The notes under the pieces: model-generated
Seen by the model: only the letters and a program-made list of their open reading frames with translations
The model's database searches: none
What the model was told of the DNA's origin: nothing
Made by a program: the position numbers and the translations under genes
DNA from: Chlamydiota bacterium
GTDB lineage: Bacteria; Chlamydiota; Chlamydiia; Chlamydiales; Rhabdochlamydiaceae
Direction of reading: 5' to 3'
Assembly: GCA_013288005.1 (NCBI GenBank)
Contig: JABDCS010000002.1
Span: forward strand, 62,001 to 126,000
DNA length: 64,000 bases
Shown: in pieces, positions 1 to 7,995 of the stretch
How positions within the stretch are numbered: the stretch's first letter is position 1
Layout of the letters: every line of letters begins with the position of its first letter

Positions 1-391
1 ATATCTCTTCTAATGAGGTTTTGTGTTCGCTGGCTTCGTCAAAAACAATGGTCGCCACGCGTAAGCGAGTTTCGTTATTAGGCGGTGGGGCGTCTGAGAC
101 AAATGCGCGATAATCCCGAATACCGGACATGCGATATTGTTGTAAAATACGTAGGTCCGCGTCGGGGACATCCAGACAGAGGATAATGGCACTTGTTTTC
201 AAGTGAATTTGAGAAAAACAGTCCTGTAAATTAAAGGCGACGAGACTATAGGCAACTAGGATCATTTTTTCTTGATCGAGCTCAGTAAAAAAGCTAGGAG
301 GCATGTGCGTTTCTAGCCATGCGTAGGCCTCTTCAAACTTCCGTTCTTCATTCTGTATAGCCTCTTGAAGAGAACGGCGATGTGAATCCAT
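1..391 (-). CDS. N-terminal part of a large protein, possibly NAD-dependent glutamate dehydrogenase (runs off the window)
   Basis: An open frame on the minus strand begins with ATG at 389-391 and stays open to the window edge, giving 130 residues without a stop. The N-terminus is soluble and acidic (begins MDSHRRSLQEAIQNEE), with no signal peptide or membrane segment. The pattern of an early Trp and a Met-Pro pair followed by aromatics (WLETHMPPSFFTEL), then a mixed alpha/beta region, resembles the start of large NAD-dependent glutamate dehydrogenases. I see no catalytic residues because the core lies outside the window, so the function is a weak guess. The AT-rich 228 bp upstream probably hold its promoter. 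The opposite-direction oppA-like gene ends on the far side of that gap. Confidence 0.7.
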   Translation of the reverse strand, partial: MDSHRRSLQEAIQNEERKFEEAYAWLETHMPPSFFTELDQEKMILVAYSLVAFNLQDCFSQIHLKTSAIILCLDVPDADLRILQQYRMSGIRDYRAFVSDAPPPNNETRLRVATIVFDEASEHKTSLEEI

Positions 392-619
392 TTAATTACC
401 CCCTATACATTTTTAATAATAATCTAATTTAAATTTATAATTAAACACGATTATCTTATTTATGTGATTTTGGGTAATTAATATTATTGTAAGATCATAA
501 ATCTTTATAGTTTATATAATAAAATGCTATTTGCATCTTAGTTGTGGCTAGTGGTTAATAAGGAGAGGTCTGTAACAAGAAGGAGAGAAATAAAGGAACT
601 TTTCCAAACAAGGAAAATT

Positions 620-2314
620 TTATTCTATTTTGGACATGTAGGCCCAACGAAGGTCAAATTCATAGTAAGGAGTAACAATGACTCCCTGTAAAGACTGGTT
701 GTGTGCGTAGGTCAACGCCCCATTGTAAATAGGGATAAGTGGTAATTCTTTCATCATTAATTGTTCAGCGTGCTCAATAAGATCGGATCTTTTTTTTGTG
801 TCATTGGCGGTTTGAAATTGATCTAAGAATTGGGTAAAAGAGGGGTGGCTCCATCCGGTGTAATTATAGAGGGTAGCGTTAGAGCGGTAGTTATGTAGTG
901 TGTACAAGGGGTCATGAATCCAGCTGAACCATGTATAGGCTCCAATTTCAAAAGCTCCGCTCTTCATGCGGGAGAGACGAGTTTTTAACTCTACTGCTTC
1001 CAAATGAATGTTTAAGCCCAGATTTTTTTTCCATTGATTACAAAGCACTTGAATGACTTTTTCGGTGAGGTCTTTGGGAGAATAAAGGAGGGTCAAGGTC
1101 TGAGGCGAAGAATCAGTCTCTTTAAGAGCTTCATGATAAAGCTTTTGTGCTCTTGCAATATCGCAATCGCCAAAAGTAGGTTCGCACAATTGAGATAAAG
1201 ATCTAGGCAGAATGCTTTGTCCTTCACAAAACCCTTGAGGCAGGACGTGGTTGACAATTTCCTTACGGTCAACGGCGATAGCCAAGGCTTGGCGCATTTT
1301 AGGATGGGCTAGAAGAGGGTGACGGGTATTCAGAGCGCACCAAAAGATATCTGTAGAGGGGATCTGCTTAAGTTGTCGGTCTTGTTCTAAGCGTGTGATT
1401 GTGTCAGCAGGTAAATCGGCGAGAGGTAACCCAATAAAATCGATTTCCCCTTTTTGGAAGAGAGCGTCTTGCGTCGCAATATCAGGTATAATCGAAATAG
1501 AGACTTCGTCAAGCCGGATATGCGCGGCATCCCAATAGTGGGGGTTTTTTAATAGTTGGAGTCCATGTCCATCTATGCGACTTTGTAAATAAAAGGGGCC
1601 ATTACATACATAGTGGGCTCCTGTTTGTTTCGTCCAGTGTCTATCCACCTCATCCATTTTTTGAGGAAGAGGAGAAAAAGCGGGATAGGCGAGAAGTTGG
1701 AAGAGTGATTCGTAAGGATATTCGAGCTCAATTTGTAATGTGGATTCATCTAAAGCTCGTAGACCAATTTCGTCGATGGAACAGCGGCCCTGATTAAAAG
1801 CCTCGACATTTTTGATGGGGTAAAAAGCGGCTTTGGTTCGTGAAGGGTTACAGGGAGAGAGGGTGCCTCGCCATGAATAAATAAAATCGTGAGCTGTAAC
1901 AGGTTCTCCATTGGACCAGACGCTCTTTCGCAAATGAAAGGTATATACCTTTTTATCGGAAGCAACTTCATACCATTCTGCAAGAGCAAGTATAGGTTGT
2001 CCATCTGGACCTAAGCGAGTAAGTCCTTCAAACAACATCCGCAATATATGGAGTGTGGGAGCAAGAAAAGACAACCTAGGATCGAGGGCTGTTACATCCG
2101 TATGAATACTGAGGGAGATTTTTTGATGAGATCCTTGTTCCTTGGATTTTTCTTTTGCGGGCTGACAACTGGGAAGACATAGGGAAATAACGCACAAAAG
2201 AGAGATATAAAGCGCTTTTATTTTAATTTTTCGGGATTTTAGACAGAGCGAATAATTGAGAAAAGGTCGATTTCTTGTTTTTTCAGTAAACCGATCACAT
2301 TGTTTTTTCTTCAT
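620..2314 (-). CDS. oppA: oligopeptide ABC transporter substrate-binding lipoprotein (OppA family, SBP_bac_5)
   Basis: This is an extracytoplasmic solute-binding protein expected to capture peptides for an Opp-type ABC transporter; no permease or ATPase gene is in view. A basic N-terminus precedes a hydrophobic stretch ending in a lipobox (LCLPSC), so the mature protein should be lipid-anchored at that Cys. Family hallmarks include LRMLFEGLTR near the mature N-terminus, VYTFHLRKSVWSNGEPV, YVCNGPFYL and KNPHYWDAA. The frame is open from ATG 2329, but ATG 2314 overlaps the upstream stop as ATGA, a classic coupling arrangement, so I start there (564 aa). A long basic lead before the hydrophobic core is slightly unusual. 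It is clearly related to the C-terminal half of the gene just upstream, which suggests a tandem duplication. Confidence 0.9.
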   Translation of the reverse strand: MKKKQCDRFTEKTRNRPFLNYSLCLKSRKIKIKALYISLLCVISLCLPSCQPAKEKSKEQGSHQKISLSIHTDVTALDPRLSFLAPTLHILRMLFEGLTRLGPDGQPILALAEWYEVASDKKVYTFHLRKSVWSNGEPVTAHDFIYSWRGTLSPCNPSRTKAAFYPIKNVEAFNQGRCSIDEIGLRALDESTLQIELEYPYESLFQLLAYPAFSPLPQKMDEVDRHWTKQTGAHYVCNGPFYLQSRIDGHGLQLLKNPHYWDAAHIRLDEVSISIIPDIATQDALFQKGEIDFIGLPLADLPADTITRLEQDRQLKQIPSTDIFWCALNTRHPLLAHPKMRQALAIAVDRKEIVNHVLPQGFCEGQSILPRSLSQLCEPTFGDCDIARAQKLYHEALKETDSSPQTLTLLYSPKDLTEKVIQVLCNQWKKNLGLNIHLEAVELKTRLSRMKSGAFEIGAYTWFSWIHDPLYTLHNYRSNATLYNYTGWSHPSFTQFLDQFQTANDTKKRSDLIEHAEQLMMKELPLIPIYNGALTYAHNQSLQGVIVTPYYEFDLRWAYMSKIE

Positions 2315-5300
2315 TGGAGAAACGTCCATTTAAGATCGATTTCATTATTGCCCGACAAATGGATGCCGTGAACGTTGTTTTTTTTGCTATAGGCCCCTTT
2401 TTTCTGGAAAAGAGGAATAATAGGTTTTCCCTGAATAAGCAAAGCTTCTGCTTGCTGCAAAATGGATTTACGTTTATCCGATTCTGCGCAATTGGCTGCA
2501 TGTTCTAAAAGAGTAATAAAGGAAGGGTCTTCCCAATTGCTCGTATTGTTGGGATCGTCTTGGTATTTGAAGCAGTCCAAAGTATAAACAGGGTCGTTAA
2601 GCCAAGAGTCCCATGTCCCTATACTCAAGTGATATTGGCCTTCTGCAAGTCTTTTGAAATAGGGTGTTTGAGCGTTTTTATGAACCGCTAAGGAGATGTG
2701 GAGCGAATTGCGCAAGACAGCAGCAGCAGCGTAAGCGAGCTTTTCCAAATTAGGAGTATTAAAAAAGAGATCAATTTGGGGAAGATCTTCCCTCTTGCTA
2801 GCTAATTCACTCAAACCTTTTTCAAAAAGAGAGATGGCAGCCGTGAGGCAGTTTTCATGAGAGGGGGGTGAATAGAGGGAGAGCTCTCTTGGTAATAGGC
2901 TGTAAGCAGGCCCCTCCCATTCAAGACCGCTTTCTTTAGCGAGTTTTTCTCGAAAATGCCATAGGATTTCTTGGAAAGCATGTCGAATTTTCTGATTGTT
3001 GAAAGGGAAGCGTCGTGTATTGCACCTTACAAAAACAACAGAAAAGAAGGGGAATGACAACATTTCATATTTCTTATCGCCGATCAAATTTCCGACAGGT
3101 TGAGAAAGAAGATCGATCTCTCCTTTGAAAAACATCTCTTTCTCAATAAGGGGATCTTGGACCGTATGGACAGTGATTTTTTCGAGCTTAACATGGGAAG
3201 CATCCCAATAATAGGGATTTTTGGAGAGTATAATGGCTTGTCCAGGGCGGTGCTGATAGAGAAGGAAAGGCCCATTGCAGATGTAGCGTTGACCCTCTTC
3301 GTAGGCCCAACCTGGATCTGATTGATCAATTTCAGCAGGAATGATGGAGTACGTCCAATGTGCTGTTGATTCGAGAAAATGGGGTGCCGGGGTTTCAAGC
3401 TCTACATGAAGGGTATGATCATCAACTGCACGAACACCGATAGCGTCTGGGGTCACGAGACCTTGATGAGCCGCCCTCGCATTTTTGATGATGTAAAAAG
3501 TGTAAGCAAAGAGAGATTGGGATCTAGGATCTAAGGCTTTTTTCCACGAATATTCAATGTCTATGGCTCGAAGGGGTTTACCGTTTGACCATTGTGTCTC
3601 GCGTAGAGTGAAAATGTACGTTTTCCCATCTGGTGAGATATGCACGGACTTAGCAAGAGCTTTTTCTAATTCCCCAGAAGGAGTTTTTCGTAATAGCCCC
3701 TCAAAAAGCATTCGCACAAGAGAGGGTGAAGAATCGCTGCGTATGAGCCGGGGATCGAGTAAGTGGGGAATATTACGGAAATTGATCCGAAGATGTTGGC
3801 GAGAAAGAATTTTTGCTTCCCAAGACCGTAGAGTTTTTTCAATTTTTGCGAGAAAAACCTTACGGGCTGCAGCATCATAAGTAAGATACGCGCAGCTAAA
3901 TACATGCATTCCGTCTTCTTGCATCCAGGATGTGGCCTTTTCATAAGAGGCTAAGGTAAGTTCGCCAAGAGCTTCTTCGAGTCTAGGAAGAGCAGAAGCC
4001 TCGCATACTTGCGCGCTGACAATTAACCAGCCATCTTCTTCATGAATAGCTAAAGAAAAAGCGCTTCTTTCTTGGAGAGGAAAAGCGAGTGTTTGAAGGA
4101 CTAAGGTATGCCAGCGGTGCAAAATTTCTGGTAAAAGGGTGCATTGCATGGCAAGGGGCTGGATCGAGAGAAAAAAGCTCTCCATAAAGAAACGACTTTT
4201 GGGAGTAGCTGCCAAGTCCAAGAATTTCTGTCGATTTTCATGCTGTTTGAGAATGAGACCGCCATTATAATCGCGAAAATCCCCTAGAATTTCTCTAAGA
4301 GCTTGTTCAATGAAGCGCCGTGCAGCATAGACATCGACCGAACTATTCTTGCAGCGAAAGTTTTTTTGCGGAATAAAGAGCTTGAAAATGCTGACTTCTT
4401 TCCTTTCACCACTTGAAAATTGTCCTAGATAAGTTGTTCTTTCATTCACAAAAGATATAGAGGGGTAACTTGAGCGCCATAGTTGTGCAAGGGAAGAGGT
4501 GCCCATAAGATGAGGGCGCGCAAGAAGGACAAAAAAGACTAAATCATCTGCTTGTAATTGTTCATAGTTGATCATCACCTGTGGGATATCATGGATGGTT
4601 CTGAGCTCGTGACTCAGTACGATTGCATTTCGATAAACCTCTTCTTCGTTTCTCTGGCAATAAATTCGCGGTTCGAGGGGTTGAATGTGTTCTTTAATCT
4701 CTCCAGCGAGTCTTGAGCGTAAAAGTTGCATGTCGGCATTTGTAAAACCTCCCTCTTTCTCAAATTCGAGATAGGTCATGACATGTCCTTCCGTAAGGGA
4801 AATTTGATGGACAAAGCCTAGACTTAAGGGTTTACAGTTGCCTAAAATATCCTGCACGGCCCTTGCAAAATGATTTTTTCCGAAAGCCTCTCGATCGCAA
4901 AAACTATTGAAAATAGTTAGAATTCCTAATACGCGTTTACTGCCAAACGGGAAGTGAATCCTCAATCGCGAAAAGCTAATGCGTATATGCCGTTCTTCCG
5001 ATTGGCGTGCTATGGCTATATTAAGCGATCGCTTTAACATGGCCGCGGCGGCTAACAATCGTCCTAGTTGTCGGGGTGAGCGCATTTCGCGGAATTGAGG
5101 GGAGCATTCAAGAAGGAAATGTTGTGTATGATCGAGTACTTGAGAATCTACAAAACCCAATAGGCGTTGTAAGAGAGCAAAAGCATATATTAAGCTAGAA
5201 TGAGGTTGTAAGGCAAAAGGAAGGGTGGGTGTTGGTGAGCGGATTCGGCTAATAAGGGATTTTAGCTGCTGTCTGGAAGGCGAAAGTGATAAAACCCGAG

Positions 5301-5322
5301 AAACTGTATCCATGCTAGTCAA
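2311..5322 (-). CDS. fusion protein: unrecognised N-terminal region plus C-terminal oligopeptide-binding (SBP_bac_5) domain
   Basis: The product is 1003 residues. About residues 525-1003 are a complete OppA-like domain: LVRMLFEGLLRKTPSGEL, YIFTLRETQWSNGKPL, YICNGPFLLYQHRPG and NPYYWDASHVKLEKI, all matching the neighbouring lipoprotein. Residues 1-525 match nothing I recognise; they are soluble, rich in Leu and Arg, and have no signal peptide, lipobox or membrane segment. The protein is therefore predicted to be cytoplasmic, which is odd for a solute-binding fold. The general plan recalls SgrR-type regulators (DNA-binding head with SBP tail), but the head here is far larger and I see no clear winged-helix motif. 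The stop overlaps the next start by ATGA, so the two binding-protein genes are co-transcribed. A role as a cytoplasmic peptide sensor is inference only. Confidence 0.88.
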   Translation of the reverse strand: MTSMDTVSRVLSLSPSRQQLKSLISRIRSPTPTLPFALQPHSSLIYAFALLQRLLGFVDSQVLDHTQHFLLECSPQFREMRSPRQLGRLLAAAAMLKRSLNIAIARQSEERHIRISFSRLRIHFPFGSKRVLGILTIFNSFCDREAFGKNHFARAVQDILGNCKPLSLGFVHQISLTEGHVMTYLEFEKEGGFTNADMQLLRSRLAGEIKEHIQPLEPRIYCQRNEEEVYRNAIVLSHELRTIHDIPQVMINYEQLQADDLVFFVLLARPHLMGTSSLAQLWRSSYPSISFVNERTTYLGQFSSGERKEVSIFKLFIPQKNFRCKNSSVDVYAARRFIEQALREILGDFRDYNGGLILKQHENRQKFLDLAATPKSRFFMESFFLSIQPLAMQCTLLPEILHRWHTLVLQTLAFPLQERSAFSLAIHEEDGWLIVSAQVCEASALPRLEEALGELTLASYEKATSWMQEDGMHVFSCAYLTYDAAARKVFLAKIEKTLRSWEAKILSRQHLRINFRNIPHLLDPRLIRSDSSPSLVRMLFEGLLRKTPSGELEKALAKSVHISPDGKTYIFTLRETQWSNGKPLRAIDIEYSWKKALDPRSQSLFAYTFYIIKNARAAHQGLVTPDAIGVRAVDDHTLHVELETPAPHFLESTAHWTYSIIPAEIDQSDPGWAYEEGQRYICNGPFLLYQHRPGQAIILSKNPYYWDASHVKLEKITVHTVQDPLIEKEMFFKGEIDLLSQPVGNLIGDKKYEMLSFPFFSVVFVRCNTRRFPFNNQKIRHAFQEILWHFREKLAKESGLEWEGPAYSLLPRELSLYSPPSHENCLTAAISLFEKGLSELASKREDLPQIDLFFNTPNLEKLAYAAAAVLRNSLHISLAVHKNAQTPYFKRLAEGQYHLSIGTWDSWLNDPVYTLDCFKYQDDPNNTSNWEDPSFITLLEHAANCAESDKRKSILQQAEALLIQGKPIIPLFQKKGAYSKKNNVHGIHLSGNNEIDLKWTFLQ

Positions 5323-5493
5323 GATCCTTGAGGTATACGCAAAATGTGATTCTCAATCGAATTTACACCGACGCAAAAACTCGTAGTCCGAAGATTTTTG
5401 ATTTAGCCTTCTCAGCATTCATTTTTGAAGAAAAATGAGGAGTTTAAAAAAAAGCTAAAATAATTTCTTGATCATCAAAACCTAATTCGCGGA

Positions 5494-5550
5494 CGCTAGG
5501 TAGCTTGCATTTTGAAAACCTAATATTTGAATTCAAGCTACTACCTAGCG
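5494..5550. repeat. imperfect inverted repeat, 14/17-nt arms
   Basis: The arm CGCTAGGTAGCTTG at 5494-5507 is mirrored by CAAGCTACTACCTAGCG at 5534-5550. The arms pair perfectly apart from a 3-nt insertion in the right arm, around a 26-nt loop. It has no T-tract and lies about 170 bp upstream of the fusion gene start and 300 bp from the YheT gene end. It could be the relic of a small mobile element or a structured RNA; I do not recognise it. Confidence 0.6.
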
Positions 5551-5660
5551 ACGGTAATCCAAAAGATGTTTTTAGTCTTGCGAAAGTTAAGGAAAAGTAA
5601 AAATCTTCTTAAGAGCATGTTCAAAAAATTTTTTTGGACGATTTTCAGGACTTTTACTCT

Positions 5661-5690
5661 GCTTGGGGATAAGAGGGTGTTCTAAAATTA
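5661..5690 (-). repeat. copy of the dispersed intergenic repeat end (GAGGGTGTTCTAAAA)
   Basis: GCTTGGGGATAAGAGGGTGT followed by TCTAAAATTA matches the left end of the hairpin at 6974-7032 (GCTTGGGATAATAAGAAGGC) and the end at 41573-41590 (GAGGGTGTTTTAAAATTA). No clear opposite arm is visible, so this looks like a half or decayed copy. Confidence 0.6.
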
Positions 5691-5819
5691 AGGTTTAAAC
5701 GCTTTAGGAAGATTTGACGACTTGGTTTCTGAGATTAGAGGGGGAATCTACGAAGTTTGATATATCGATCCAATCTGAAGCCAAAAGTAGCTTCAAAAAC
5801 GATGAAAATTGTCAAAAAA

Positions 5820-5839
5820 TCTTAGAAGGCCTTCTAAGA
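5820..5839. terminator. 20-bp perfect palindrome downstream of the YheT-like gene
   Basis: TCTTAGAAGGCCTTCTAAGA is a perfect 10+10 palindrome lying 15 bp beyond the minus-strand stop at 5854. There is no loop and no strong T-tract, so it is at best a weak terminator. Its half-site (CCTTCTAAGA) is shared with the hairpin at 6974-7032, so it may belong to the same dispersed repeat family. Confidence 0.45.
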
Positions 5840-5853
5840 AAAGGTATTTACAT

Positions 5854-6837
5854 TCAACCTGTTTTAAGAAATTCAATGGCTCGCTTTTCGGTCCAATGAT
5901 TGAGATGCAGGTCATCACAAACAAAACCTACATGCCCCCCTTCAGGAGGCAATTCTAAATAGACACATTCATTATTCCGGCATTGTTCGATTGGATGAAA
6001 ATCAGGATGGAGAATGGGGTCATTCTGGGCGTTGACGATCAGAGTGGGCAAGCGGACTTCGGGAATAAATTGGTTGCAGCTGCATTTTCGATAATAATCG
6101 TCTGCATTGTCAAACCCCCATAGAGGAGAGGTAAACGCATTGTCAAAGTCTGTAATACTTTGGATCTTGTCCAGATTCAAATGAGAAAGGTAATCGGGAT
6201 ATTGGATAATTTTTTGCGCGAGTTTGTGTTTCATAGAGGAGAGAAAACGATTTTGATAGACCTTCTTTTGGAAGGGGGTTGAGGAGATCTCTTCGCAACA
6301 GGCTTTAAGATTAGCGGGGACGGAGATAATGACAGCATGTGTTAGTTCAGAAGGCAGTCGGTGGTTATTTTCTCCTAAGTATTTCAGAGTAATATTACCG
6401 CCTAGGCTAAAGCCAATGAGGACGATTTGTTTATAAGTAGAAATCTTACGTACATGATCGATGACGAGAATGAGATCATCCGAATAACCCGCATGATAGA
6501 ATCGGACCTTATTATTGAGCTCTCCACTGCACCCACGGTAATTCCAGCTTAGGGTATCCCATCCTGCATTATTAAAAGTTTTGGCCATGCCTAGCATATA
6601 GGGTTGGCGAGAAGAACCCTCAAGGCCATGAGAAATAATGGCAATTTTATCGGATTTTGCTAATTCCGGAGAGCTCCATGACCAATCTAAATCGAGAAAA
6701 TCCCCATCATCCGTATTAATTCGTTCTCTATGATGCTGAATCCCTACCACTTTTCTAAATAGAACAGGCACAATTGTCTGCAAATGCCTGCCTTTGAACC
6801 AAGAAGGGGGGTGATAAGCGGAATTAATAATTGGCAT
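5854..6837 (-). CDS. yheT: alpha/beta-fold hydrolase, YheT family
   Basis: A 327-residue cytoplasmic alpha/beta hydrolase of the YheT/ABHD group, probably an esterase of unknown substrate. The N-terminal block PPSWFKGRHLQTIVPVLF is the family's opening signature. The nucleophile elbow is GFSLGGN, the acid is probably the Asp in NAQNDPILHP, and the His sits in EGGHVGF. The oxyanion region is ISHGLEGSSRQPY. Length is normal for the family. It stands alone on the minus strand, with the dispersed repeat on one side and a palindrome on the other, so it is probably its own transcription unit. Confidence 0.92.
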   Translation of the reverse strand: MPIINSAYHPPSWFKGRHLQTIVPVLFRKVVGIQHHRERINTDDGDFLDLDWSWSSPELAKSDKIAIISHGLEGSSRQPYMLGMAKTFNNAGWDTLSWNYRGCSGELNNKVRFYHAGYSDDLILVIDHVRKISTYKQIVLIGFSLGGNITLKYLGENNHRLPSELTHAVIISVPANLKACCEEISSTPFQKKVYQNRFLSSMKHKLAQKIIQYPDYLSHLNLDKIQSITDFDNAFTSPLWGFDNADDYYRKCSCNQFIPEVRLPTLIVNAQNDPILHPDFHPIEQCRNNECVYLELPPEGGHVGFVCDDLHLNHWTEKRAIEFLKTG

Positions 6838-6973
6838 AATAATCTTTCAAAACTATCCTGTATTTTTATAATATTATGAAAGCTCATTTTATTTACAAAT
6901 ATATAATAAAATTGTTATCAAATGTAATAAAGTCTAATTAAAAATGGGTAACCCAATTTATTTATTAGGAATA

Positions 6974-7032
6974 GCTTGGGATAATAAGAAGGCGTTCTAA
7001 AAAAGTTGTTTTAGAACGCCTTCTAAGAATGG
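6974..7032 (-). terminator. strong hairpin downstream of pip; also a complete copy of the dispersed intergenic repeat
   Basis: AGAAGGCGTTCTAAAA (6987-7002) and TTTTAGAACGCCTTCT (7009-7024) form a perfect 16-bp stem with a 6-nt loop, starting 20 bp past the minus-strand stop at 7045. On the minus strand the stem is followed by TTATTATCCC, a weak T-rich tail. It should end the serS-to-pip run. The flank GCTTGGGATAA and the arm sequence also match repeat copies at 5661 and 41573, so terminator function and repeat identity coincide. Confidence 0.8.
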
Positions 7033-7044
7033 TCTGGTGGGAAA

Positions 7045-7989
7045 CTAGACTTTATAGCGGTCAGTAGCTTCAATTAAATGATGAAGAATTCCTGCTTCAT
7101 TGGCTGAATGACCAGCATCGGGAATAATATGAAATTCAGCTTGCGGGAGTGCACGATGCAGAGCCCAAGCATTCTCAAGAGGACAGATAACATCATAGCG
7201 CCCGTGAATGATCGTGGTGGGAATATCACGAATTTTATCCACATTCTCTAGAATCCAGTTGTCAGAAGGATAAAAGCTGTTATTAACAAAATAGTGGCAT
7301 TCTATACGTGCTAAGGCATCAGCATGAAACTCTCCCGTAAAGCTAGAGAACATTTGAGGATCAAACATCAATCGTAAAGTGGCCCCTTCCCAGGCTGACC
7401 AAGCATAAGCGGCTTTTTGTCGAATTTTCTCATCTGCTGAAGTCAGCTGCTTATAATAAGCATTTACCATATCACCGCGTTCGTTCTCGGGGATAGGATT
7501 GAGGAAGGTTTCCCAAATATCCGGATAGAGGAGACTAGCGCCATGTTGATAAAACCATTGTATCTCTTGCGGGCGGCACAAAAAAATGCCTCGGACAATA
7601 AGAGCGAATACTCGAGCTGGGTATTGAATGGCATAGGTTAGACTTAAGGTGCTACCCCACGAGCCGCCAAAAACAACCCATTTTTCGATCTTCAAATATT
7701 CACGAAGCTTTTCGATATCACTTGTGAGATGCCAGGTTGTATTGTTTTCTAAACAAGCATGAGGTGTACTGCGTCCTGCTCCACGTTGATCGAAAAGAAT
7801 AATACGGTAAGTGCTGGGGTCAAAAAATTGACGATGCTTGGGGTCACAACCTGAACCCGGTCCTCCATGTAAAAAAAGGACGGGTTTGCCGTTAGGATTT
7901 CCACTTTCTTCATAATATAGAGTGTGCAGAGAGTCTACAGGGAGTAAGCCAGTTGCAAAGGGTTCAAGTGGAGGATAATGAGTGCGCAT
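7045..7989 (-). CDS. pip: proline iminopeptidase (S33 family)
   Basis: A 314-residue cytosolic serine peptidase that removes N-terminal proline from peptides. It shows the family oxyanion segment FLHGGPGSGCDP, the DQRGAGRSTPHA block, and the nucleophile elbow GGSWGSTLSL. The catalytic Asp lies in HGRYDVICPL and the His in PDAGHSANEAG. Length matches the family. It is last in a minus-strand run, only 6 bp after the P-type ATPase gene, and is followed by a perfect hairpin. In an intracellular bacterium that imports host peptides, it would work with the M18 aminopeptidase of the same run. Confidence 0.95.
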   Translation of the reverse strand: MRTHYPPLEPFATGLLPVDSLHTLYYEESGNPNGKPVLFLHGGPGSGCDPKHRQFFDPSTYRIILFDQRGAGRSTPHACLENNTTWHLTSDIEKLREYLKIEKWVVFGGSWGSTLSLTYAIQYPARVFALIVRGIFLCRPQEIQWFYQHGASLLYPDIWETFLNPIPENERGDMVNAYYKQLTSADEKIRQKAAYAWSAWEGATLRLMFDPQMFSSFTGEFHADALARIECHYFVNNSFYPSDNWILENVDKIRDIPTTIIHGRYDVICPLENAWALHRALPQAEFHIIPDAGHSANEAGILHHLIEATDRYKV

Positions 7990-7995
7990 GAATAT

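Larger units (their letters stand above)
5323..5853. other. 531-bp intergenic region with several inverted repeats, no convincing gene
   Basis: No frame here looks like a gene. The stretch holds a strong imperfect hairpin at 5494-5550, a copy of the dispersed CCCTCTTAGAA-type repeat end at 5661-5690, and a 20-bp perfect palindrome at 5820-5839 just past the stop of the YheT-like gene. It is AT-rich near the start of the fusion gene (5322), where that gene's promoter should lie. A 61-codon plus-strand frame at 5714-5899 is not supported. Confidence 0.7.

Noticed and set aside
2311-5322. Calling the fusion protein SgrR
   Set aside because: The N-terminal part is about 525 residues with no clear winged helix, whereas SgrR is about 550 residues in total.
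5714-5899. 61-codon plus-strand frame in the gap before the YheT gene
   Set aside because: No ribosome-binding site, overlaps a palindrome and the 3' end of the YheT-like gene, and has no recognisable features.
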